A stretch of DNA of 6,895 nucleotides, from positions 1-6,895 of the forward strand of contig DATKXF010000029.1 of the NCBI GenBank assembly GCA_035529155.1, given 5' to 3'. Both the position numbers and the translations under genes were made by a program. This DNA comes from JAAEEP01 sp035529155 (GTDB taxonomy: Archaea; Thermoplasmatota; Thermoplasmata; Methanomassiliicoccales; JAAEEP01). Under the pieces are notes generated by a model that saw only the letters and a list, made by a program, of their open reading frames with translations, did not search any database and was not told where the DNA came from. Below are positions 1 through 5,122 of this stretch, piece after piece (position 1 is the first letter of the stretch; each line of letters starts with the position of its first letter).

Positions 1-489
1 CAATCATTCGGCTGGGATCTCAGACCGGCAGTCGAGCAGGAACAACTGGTCATAGTGAAGCTGGAACCAACGGACGCCCTATCCACGATATCACGAATCA
101 AGAGCGATCTTCCCAAGTTCATCAAGTCTTTCGATGCTTCCAGGATAGTCATAGATTCGGTCTCGCTCCTCAACATGCTCTTCGAGACCGAGCACGAGAA
201 GCGTTCCAATCTATTTGCCCTCACCCAGATGATAAAGGAAACGAACGCGACCTGTCTCATGACCGCGGAGGTGAATAACAAGAACCCAAATGCCTCTAGG
301 GATGGGCTGGTTGAGTACACCGCGGACGGTGTGATCGTTCTACAGTACGAGGAGCCGAAGGACAAGGGAGAGATAAGCTTGACACTCAGGGTGGTCAAGA
401 TGCGGCGTACCGATCATTCGCGACGTGTCAGGCCCTATTCCATAAGTGATGGGGGAATCCTAGTTCACACCGGGGCTGAGGTCTTCTGA
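1..489 (+). CDS. KaiC-family ATPase, C-terminal part (cut by left edge)
   Basis: Frame +1 is open from the first base to a TGA at 487-489, giving 162 residues with the N-terminus outside the window. The fragment contains a hydrophobic strand ending in Asp, RIVIDSVSLL at fragment residues 48-57, which fits the Walker B strand of the RecA/KaiC fold. It also has VEYTADGVIVLQYE (about 104-117) and a basic VKMRRTDHSRRVRPYSI segment (132-148), a pattern typical of the end of archaeal KaiC-like domains. The Walker A loop is not in the window. Archaeal KaiC homologues are mostly single-domain ATPases, often tied to signalling rather than a clock; the role of this one is unknown. A GTG at 55 is in frame but internal, because KaiC-like sequence continues to its left. 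The gene ends 41 bases before the META-domain gene on the same strand. Confidence 0.88.
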   Translation, partial: QSFGWDLRPAVEQEQLVIVKLEPTDALSTISRIKSDLPKFIKSFDASRIVIDSVSLLNMLFETEHEKRSNLFALTQMIKETNATCLMTAEVNNKNPNASRDGLVEYTADGVIVLQYEEPKDKGEISLTLRVVKMRRTDHSRRVRPYSISDGGILVHTGAEVF

Positions 490-494
490 AAGGG

Positions 495-505
495 AAATAT
501 GATAT
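495..505 (+). promoter_or_regulatory. possible TATA box for META-domain gene
   Basis: An A/T-rich AAATATGATAT stretch lies about 26-36 bases upstream of the ATG at 531. This is the distance expected for an archaeal TATA box giving a very short leader. No Shine-Dalgarno match at a usable spacing precedes the ATG, which fits a nearly leaderless message. Judged by eye only. Confidence 0.35.
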
Positions 506-530
506 CGGACGAGCTCCTAATTGATTAGAG

Positions 531-896
531 ATGGGCCTATCCATGAATTCAACAAAGGGCAACCTCCCAGTTATCGATCGCATATGGGGCTTGGAAGAGA
601 TGATCCTCGGGGAAAGGACCTTCAAATCGGAAAAGGGATCTTTCACGCTCTACCTCGAGGTCGATGGCCATGCCAGGATGAAAGTGGACTGCAACCGAGC
701 CCACGGTTCCTATCGGTTGAGGAACAACTCCCTTTCGTTTGGACCTCTGGCGATGACCATGGCATATTGCGGTGATGGGTCCCTCCACGACCAGTTCCTG
801 CAGCTCATAGAGGCGACTCACTCTTACGAGGTAAAAGACGACAGACTGATCCTCATTTCCCTGGATGGCAGACTCATCTTTTCTCCCCTGGGCTGA
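531..896 (+). CDS. META (HslJ-like) domain protein, small, cytoplasmic
   Basis: This 121-residue protein consists almost entirely of one META domain. The marks are DCNRAHGSYRL at 53-63 (family pattern GCNRxxGSY), LSFGPLAMTMAYC at 68-80 (family pattern LTFGPLAxTRMAC), and a closing SYEVKDDRLIL strand pair at 98-108. Before these, IWGLEEMILGE (18-28) corresponds to the usual first strand. Bacterial relatives such as HslJ are envelope-associated heat-inducible proteins linked to novobiocin resistance, and others are secreted lipoproteins. Here there is no signal peptide or lipobox, so a cytoplasmic location is inferred. The first ATG at 531 is used; a second in-frame ATG at 543 is possible and would remove four residues. 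No biochemical function is known for the domain, and the neighbours do not suggest one. Confidence 0.8.
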   Translation: MGLSMNSTKGNLPVIDRIWGLEEMILGERTFKSEKGSFTLYLEVDGHARMKVDCNRAHGSYRLRNNSLSFGPLAMTMAYCGDGSLHDQFLQLIEATHSYEVKDDRLILISLDGRLIFSPLG

Positions 897-913
897 ATGG
901 ATATGCGAGATCC

Positions 914-922
914 GATAATATC
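914..922 (+). promoter_or_regulatory. possible TATA box for SoxB-like gene
   Basis: GATAATATC is centred about 23 bases before the ATG at 941 in the 44-base gap after the META gene. That spacing would make the message leaderless from 941. It is compatible with the first ATG being the true start and with no Shine-Dalgarno sequence being visible there. It does not rule out a start at 974 or 995. Confidence 0.35.
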
Positions 923-940
923 AGTCAATCAGAAAGACTA

Positions 941-2440
941 ATGAGATTCCGAGTCCAATACGTATCACACCAGATGAAAGTGGGGACCAATGGAATGACG
1001 GACGGGAAGCTTACCATATTCCAGATGAATGATAGCCATGCCTATATCGAAGAGCACAACGAGTTCTTCTGGCACGGCGACAAGGCGGAGTACCATACTG
1101 TGGGAGGTTTCTCTCGTATAGGTCATTTGATCAAGGAGGCTAAGGACGAGCGGCCGGATTCCGTGCTCGCATTGGACTGTGGAGACACCATACATGGGAC
1201 CTATCCCGCCGTCATAACCCAGGGAGAGGCAGTCGTCCCCATACTCAACGCAATGGGGTTCGATGCCATGACGGCCCACTGGGAATTTGCCTACGGTCCC
1301 AAGCAACTCAAGCATGTGTCGCAGAAGCTGAATTTTCCCATCCTAGGCATCAACTGCTACGACAGGAAGACCCGCCAACCCTTTCTCGATCCGTATATCA
1401 TCAAGGAGATGGACGGGCTCAATGTCGCCATCGTGGGTCTTGCGTCCAATATTGTGGACAAGACCATGCCATCCTCTTTCAGCGAAGGGCTGAGGTTCAC
1501 GCTGGGGAGGTTCGAGCTTCCCAGCATAATAGGCAGGCTTCGCAAGGACGGTAAGGCGGACCTAGTGATCCTCATCTCACACTTGGGCTTCCCGCAGGAC
1601 ATGAAGATAGCGGAGGAGGTAGTGGGCATCGACGTGTTGTTGAGCGGGCATACTCACAACAGGCTCAGTCATCCAGTGAATGTGAAAGATACCATCATCA
1701 TCCAATCGGGCTGCCACGGATCATTCCTTGGAAGATTGGATCTGAACATGGTGAGGGGAAGGATAAGAAGCTACGATCATAGGCTCATCACTGTAACCAC
1801 CGACATCCCCCAGGACGAGGAGATAGATGGATTGGTCCAGGAGGCAGTTGCCCCCTATAGAGGGCAGCTGTCCGAGGAGTTCGGGCACTGCAGCACGACC
1901 CTGAACCGCAACACCGTCCTGGAGGCGACCATGGACAACCTCCTGCTCCAGGCGGTCTGCGAGGCTGCCGGAACCCAGATGGCGTTCTCGAACGGATGGC
2001 GTTACGGTGTCCCGGTCCCCCCAGGCAAGGTCACCCTCAATGATCTTTGGAACATCGTACCCACCAACCCTCCAGTTTCAACGATCGATCTCACCGGGAA
2101 GGATATATGGGACCTGATGGAGGACAGCCTAGACAGGACCTTTGCCCGTAACCCATTCGACCAGCAGGGCGGTTACGTCAAGAGGTGCATAGGCCTCAAT
2201 GTCTACTTCAAGGTGGAGAATCCCAGGGGCTACCGCATCCAGGATATCTTCGTGGGTGGTGAGCATATTGACTTGAATCGCACCTATTCTGCCGCATTCA
2301 TGACCACCCAGGCAATTCCGCTTGCCTACGGCATGAAGAGGAGGGACCTGGAGATCACAGCAATTGAGACACTGAAGGGTTACCTTTTATCCAAGGAGCT
2401 AGTCTCCGCTGAACTCACCGGGACGGTAGTGGCGGTCTAA
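941..2440 (+). CDS. SoxB-like / 5'-nucleotidase superfamily metallophosphoesterase
   Basis: This two-domain enzyme is about the usual family length at 499 residues. The N-terminal calcineurin-like domain shows the dinuclear-metal ligands: D31 and H33 (NDSHAY), D82 (DCGDTIHGT), H214 (LISHLG), and H237/H239 (SGHTHN). The C-terminal 5'-nucleotidase domain (about 315-499) has the substrate-pocket segments NGWRYG (351-356) and FDQQGGYVKRCIGL (406-419). Where nucleotidases have GNHE, this protein has A112-H113-W114-E115. From memory, the same HWE change marks the SoxB thiosulfohydrolase branch, and the QQGG region also resembles SoxB. SoxB enzymes are usually exported, but no signal peptide or Tat motif is seen here. 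Family similarity begins near residue 23, so M12 (974) or M19 (995) could be the true start. The enzyme converges with the rhodanese gene, 3 bases apart. Phosphoesterase family membership is firm; the sulfur substrate is inference. Confidence 0.85.
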   Translation: MRFRVQYVSHQMKVGTNGMTDGKLTIFQMNDSHAYIEEHNEFFWHGDKAEYHTVGGFSRIGHLIKEAKDERPDSVLALDCGDTIHGTYPAVITQGEAVVPILNAMGFDAMTAHWEFAYGPKQLKHVSQKLNFPILGINCYDRKTRQPFLDPYIIKEMDGLNVAIVGLASNIVDKTMPSSFSEGLRFTLGRFELPSIIGRLRKDGKADLVILISHLGFPQDMKIAEEVVGIDVLLSGHTHNRLSHPVNVKDTIIIQSGCHGSFLGRLDLNMVRGRIRSYDHRLITVTTDIPQDEEIDGLVQEAVAPYRGQLSEEFGHCSTTLNRNTVLEATMDNLLLQAVCEAAGTQMAFSNGWRYGVPVPPGKVTLNDLWNIVPTNPPVSTIDLTGKDIWDLMEDSLDRTFARNPFDQQGGYVKRCIGLNVYFKVENPRGYRIQDIFVGGEHIDLNRTYSAAFMTTQAIPLAYGMKRRDLEITAIETLKGYLLSKELVSAELTGTVVAV

Positions 2441-2443
2441 TCA

Positions 2444-3319
2444 TCACCTGGGATCCTTTCCCTTCACCGTCGGGTTGTCCAGGTACGAAATCCACTCAGT
2501 GAAGCTGCCCTCGTAGATCTTGACCTTAGGATAGCCAAGGTACCATCTGAACAATATGAATTCGTTGGTCGCTTCCCTTCCCGTGCCGCAGGAGCAGATT
2601 ACCGCCTTGTCCTTGGTGATTCCCTTCTCCTCGATGATGGAGAGTATCTCATCGTGAGGCTTGAGCTTCCTGGTGTTCTCCTTTGTCATGAGCGTGGCCC
2701 AGGGTAAGCTGATGGCTCCGGGAATGTGACCTGGCCTACCCCAAGGTCCTCCACCTTCGTAGAAGGCGGGCGGCCTAGCATCCAATAGGATCACATCATC
2801 CCTATCCTTGGTTTTCTTGAATTCCTCATATTCAATGAAGTACTCGTTGCGGACTGTAGGCTCGAAGTCGCCCATCTCGATCACCGGGAACAGCTGATCG
2901 ATCTCACGCCCCTCGGCCTTCCACTTGTCGATTCCACCATCCAGGACGAGAACTTTATCGTGACCGTACCTTGCAAGAGAGTAGGACATCATGGTCTGTT
3001 CCAGGCCATCACCCCACCCCTTGAATGGTCCCTTTCCAGTGTAGACAACCACAGGTCTGTCTTTGGTCACACCCGCCCTCCTGAAGTACGGCCCCACCAC
3101 CTCAGGAGGAAGGAAGACACCAGGTCTGGTCACGCCGTAGGCACGGATGAAATTCTCGTTCAAGTACACCGCCCCAGGAATATGTTCCTGGAGAAAGTCG
3201 TGGATGTTGGGCTGCACATCCATGATGAGCATATCATCGTCCAGATGCTTATCGAGCCAGTCGGTAGATACCCACTTTACCTTTCCCTCTCCAGAGGGAT
3301 ACGGATAGATCTTGCTCAC
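2444..3319 (-). CDS. Two-domain rhodanese, thiosulfate/3-mercaptopyruvate sulfurtransferase family
   Basis: This 291-residue protein has the standard tandem rhodanese length. The N-terminal domain (about 13-140) has LIMDVQPNIHDFLQEHIPGAVYL around 31-53 and LDGGIDKW at 126-133. Its loop YTGKGPFKGW (93-102) lacks cysteine, as in other tandem rhodaneses where this half is inactive. The C-terminal domain (about 160-283) has LLDARPPAFYEGG (178-190), GRPGHIPGAISLPW (194-207) and the catalytic loop CGTGRE, with C244 as the persulfide-carrying residue. The loop resembles CGSGVT of mercaptopyruvate sulfurtransferases more than CRKGVT of thiosulfate rhodaneses, but the acidic E249 is atypical. C242 lies two residues before the catalytic cysteine. 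The start is GTG, supported by GGAG six bases upstream. No signal peptide is seen, so it should act in the cytoplasm on sulfane sulfur. Donor and acceptor cannot be read from sequence. Confidence 0.93.
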   Translation of the reverse strand: MSKIYPYPSGEGKVKWVSTDWLDKHLDDDMLIMDVQPNIHDFLQEHIPGAVYLNENFIRAYGVTRPGVFLPPEVVGPYFRRAGVTKDRPVVVYTGKGPFKGWGDGLEQTMMSYSLARYGHDKVLVLDGGIDKWKAEGREIDQLFPVIEMGDFEPTVRNEYFIEYEEFKKTKDRDDVILLDARPPAFYEGGGPWGRPGHIPGAISLPWATLMTKENTRKLKPHDEILSIIEEKGITKDKAVICSCGTGREATNEFILFRWYLGYPKVKIYEGSFTEWISYLDNPTVKGKDPR

Positions 3320-3325
3320 TTGAAT

Positions 3326-3329
3326 CTCC
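3326..3329 (-). promoter_or_regulatory. Ribosome binding site deciding the GTG start of the rhodanese
   Basis: On the minus strand GGAG is followed by six bases and then the GTG at 3319-3317. This match to the anti-Shine-Dalgarno supports a GTG start for the rhodanese gene. Confidence 0.6.
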
Positions 3330-3349
3330 GATCATAACAATCTTGAGTA

Positions 3350-3367
3350 AACAATATTTTAATTGTT
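3350..3367 (-). promoter_or_regulatory. TATA-like promoter box inside an inverted repeat, upstream of rhodanese
   Basis: The sequence AACAAT-ATTTTA-ATTGTT has perfect 6-base arms around a 6-base A/T core. On the minus strand the core reads TAAAAT and, with the flanking base pairs, forms a TATA-like box about 35 bases from the GTG start, which would give a leader of roughly ten bases containing the GGAG. A dyad covering a promoter box is what a repressor operator would look like, but A/T-rich dyads of this size also occur by chance. Confidence 0.4.
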
Positions 3368-3453
3368 CCCACTTACCTTGGAAACTTCACAATGGTGATG
3401 ACCTCTCTACTGCCATGATTAAACTGGCTCATTTCAATCATCGGCGATGGCCG

Positions 3454-3460
3454 GTATTTT
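3454..3460 (+). promoter_or_regulatory. possible TATA box for purC
   Basis: GTATTTT lies about 28 bases upstream of the ATG at 3485, and a T-rich stretch follows. No Shine-Dalgarno sequence is present before the ATG, so a leaderless or nearly leaderless message starting near 3483 is plausible. Weak evidence, by eye. Confidence 0.3.
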
Positions 3461-3484
3461 CGTTTTCGCGTTACCAAAAGAAAT

Positions 3485-4426
3485 ATGAACGCATATCCGT
3501 TTACTTTCGACGGTAATCTGATGAAGCTGGTAAGGACGGGAAAAGTCAAAGAGGTATACGAGGTCGATGAGAATACATTAGAGTTCGTCTTCACCGACAG
3601 TATCTCCGTATTCGATAAGATCATACCCACGACCATCCCCTTCAAGGGAGAGACCCTATGCAGAACCGCTGCCTTCTGGTTCCAGCTTCTCAAGAAGAAT
3701 GGTATCCGCACGCATTTCACTGAGCTGGTCCCACCCAATCGCATGAGGGTGAAGAAGGTCGACGTCATAGATGACTACGACTCTCTGACCTGCTCCTCGA
3801 CCAACTACCTGATCCCGCTAGAGTTCATCTCCAGGCATTATATCGCGGGTTCACTGTTCGAGAGGGTTAAAAGAGGGGAGATCACCCAGGAGGAACTGGA
3901 CTTCTCTCACGATCACAAGGTTAAGTACGGCGAGAGGCTTCCTAGGACATTCTACGAGACCACGACCAAGCTGGAGAAGGTGGATCGTCTGCTCACCCGC
4001 GATGAGGCCATTAAGATCTCAGGGCTCACCCAGGAGGAGTACGAGAGGGTTTTGGACATCACGAAGCGCATCGACGACCTGATCATCCAGGAATCGGAGG
4101 AGCGTTGCCTCATCCACGTGGATGGCAAGAAGGAATTCGGATTCGATGAGAAGCGCCGGCTCATGGTTGTCGATACCTTCGGCACCGCCGACGAGGACCG
4201 GTGGTGGGACGAGGACTGTTTCCACAGCAACGAGTTCCTCGAACTCAGCAAGGAGGCGGTCAGGAAGTACTACAAAGAAATCGGTTACTATGATGAACTG
4301 ATGGCCGCTCGAAGGGCAGGACTTCCAGAGCCAGAGATCCCTGCACTGCCAAAGAATAGGGTAAAGGAGTTCAGCGAACTCTACGTCGAAATGTTCGAGC
4401 GGATCACCGGGGAAAGCTTCAGGTGA
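3485..4426 (+). CDS. purC: Phosphoribosylaminoimidazole-succinocarboxamide (SAICAR) synthetase
   Basis: PurC joins aspartate to CAIR with ATP to form SAICAR in cytoplasmic de novo purine synthesis. The 313-residue protein shows the family segments in order: the ATP-loop GKVKEVYEV (19-27), FTDSISVFDKIIP (36-48), PLEFISRHYIAGSLF (111-125), TTKLEKVDR (160-168), the DGKKEFGFD strand (213-221, family DxKxEFG), VVDTFGTADEDRWW (228-241), and SKEAVRKYY near 255-263. The C-terminal tail, with LPKNRVKEFSELYVEMFERI at about 288-307, is the long form also seen in archaeal and some bacterial enzymes. Family similarity begins at M13, so a start at 3521 is a real alternative; the ATG at 3485 is preferred because a TATA-like box lies about 28 bases upstream. 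It is divergent from the rhodanese gene and followed 13 bases later by a MoaD-like gene. No other purine genes are visible in the window. Confidence 0.96.
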   Translation: MNAYPFTFDGNLMKLVRTGKVKEVYEVDENTLEFVFTDSISVFDKIIPTTIPFKGETLCRTAAFWFQLLKKNGIRTHFTELVPPNRMRVKKVDVIDDYDSLTCSSTNYLIPLEFISRHYIAGSLFERVKRGEITQEELDFSHDHKVKYGERLPRTFYETTTKLEKVDRLLTRDEAIKISGLTQEEYERVLDITKRIDDLIIQESEERCLIHVDGKKEFGFDEKRRLMVVDTFGTADEDRWWDEDCFHSNEFLELSKEAVRKYYKEIGYYDELMAARRAGLPEPEIPALPKNRVKEFSELYVEMFERITGESFR

Positions 4427-4439
4427 TCTGGGGATTCAC

Positions 4440-4685
4440 GTGCGCATCCTTGTTAAGTTCTATTCCTCTTTCAGGGAGGTTACAGGTACTCCGGAGATGT
4501 ATCTGGAAATGCCCGTGGATTCAACGGTCAGCGATCTCGTGGACAAGTGTGAGGACATGTTCCCAAAATTGAGATTGCAAAGCGATGAAATCGTTGTTTC
4601 CCTCAACAAGAGGAGCGTTCAAATGGGCTCGATCCTAGACGAGGGTGACGAGGTTTCCTTCCTTCCGCCAGTCACTGGCGGGTGA
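4440..4685 (+). CDS. MoaD/ThiS-like ubiquitin-fold protein (SAMP candidate)
   Basis: This 81-residue beta-grasp protein begins MRILVKFYSSFREVTG and ends FLPPVTGG. The C-terminal Gly80-Gly81 is the feature adenylated and then thiocarboxylated or conjugated by E1-like enzymes. The final DEVSFLPPVTGG closely matches the MoaD pattern DEVxFxPPVxGG. It could be the small molybdopterin synthase subunit, a sulfur carrier for tRNA thiolation, or an archaeal SAMP modifier; sequence alone does not separate these, and no MoaE or E1 gene is in the window. The start is GTG. AGGTGAT overlapping the purC stop (4421-4427) and GGGGA at 4430-4434 are the available ribosome sites. The 13-base gap suggests co-transcription with purC. 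Its stop TGA abuts the stop of the UPF0179 gene. Confidence 0.9.
   Translation: MRILVKFYSSFREVTGTPEMYLEMPVDSTVSDLVDKCEDMFPKLRLQSDEIVVSLNKRSVQMGSILDEGDEVSFLPPVTGG
4665..4681. other. Perfect dyad at the 3' end of the MoaD-like gene, possible terminator hairpin
   Basis: CCGCCAGTCACTGGCGG has 8-base complementary arms around a single C, realistically a stem of 6-7 pairs with a small loop. It encodes the PPVTGG tail of the MoaD-like protein and is followed at 4682-4689 by a second palindrome, GTGATCAC. It lies at a convergent gene junction, where hairpins help end both transcripts. No T-run follows on either strand, so an intrinsic terminator is not established. Confidence 0.35.
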
Positions 4686-5111
4686 TCACTCCAGGTCCAC
4701 TTTGATCATCTTCGTCTTATCAGGGCATTCGATGTCGCCATGTATTGACGCGACCCTCCATTTGGAATTCTTGAGGATTCCAAGAGGATGGCAGAGCTTG
4801 TATTGAGGGCAGCTAATGTTCTCGCACTTCGACTCTCCAAAGGTGATCATCGAACTCTCTATGGCGAACTTCGAGGCGACAGCGCATTGGACAGCTATCT
4901 TCTCCACCTCCACAACCCGAACACCGTCCTCATGGATTCGGCATTCGTGTTTGACGTCCCTGATTCCCTTGATCCTGTAGGCGCGACCGGGGTCCAGGTT
5001 GAAACAAACTGCCTTCAACCGACATTCCCGGCAATCGGTCAGAGGACCTCGATACACGAACTCCTCGCCTTCTTTGGCCTGATGTTCACCGATAAGTGTG
5101 ATTATCACCAT
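4686..5111 (-). CDS. UPF0179 family cysteine-rich archaeal protein
   Basis: The N-terminal MVIITLIGE, followed by EEFVYRGPLTDCRECRLKAVC and ending in a C-terminal region rich in cysteine, matches archaeal UPF0179 proteins. The 141-residue form uses the ATG at 5111, chosen because GAGGTG lies five bases upstream and because relatives begin at this Met. Nine cysteines occur: C27, C30 and C36 (CxxCx5C), then C57, C76, C96, C101, C107 and C129. This spacing suggests a metal or iron-sulfur site, which is inference; the family has no established function that I know. It is the second gene of a leftward pair, starting 10 bases after the stop of egsA. No membrane segment or signal peptide is seen. 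A TTG 18 bases upstream would overlap egsA and lacks support. Confidence 0.9.
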   Translation of the reverse strand: MVIITLIGEHQAKEGEEFVYRGPLTDCRECRLKAVCFNLDPGRAYRIKGIRDVKHECRIHEDGVRVVEVEKIAVQCAVASKFAIESSMITFGESKCENISCPQYKLCHPLGILKNSKWRVASIHGDIECPDKTKMIKVDLE

Positions 5112-5116
5112 TGCAA

Positions 5117-5122
5117 CACCTC
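5117..5122 (-). promoter_or_regulatory. Ribosome binding site deciding the UPF0179 start
   Basis: On the minus strand GAGGTG is followed by TTGCA and then ATG at 5111-5109. The G at 5122 is the last base of the egsA stop codon TAG, so the site overlaps that codon, as is common within operons. Confidence 0.7.

Noticed and set aside
55..489. Complete 144-residue gene starting at GTG 55
   Set aside because: The frame is open to the left edge and the residues before position 55 continue a KaiC-like domain, so this is the tail of a longer gene.
965..1315. Minus-strand open frame opposite the SoxB-like gene
   Set aside because: It lies wholly inside a strongly conserved enzyme gene and its translation shows no recognisable motif. 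It is a shadow.
3415..3441. ATGATT...AATCAT inverted repeat upstream of purC
   Set aside because: The arms are only six bases with a 15-base spacer, which is easily expected by chance; no link to a known purine regulator can be made.
3320..3484. Possible small RNA, riboswitch or small gene in the rhodanese-purC gap
   Set aside because: No long stem, no tRNA-like arms and no open frame of useful length. The gap is explained by two divergent promoters.
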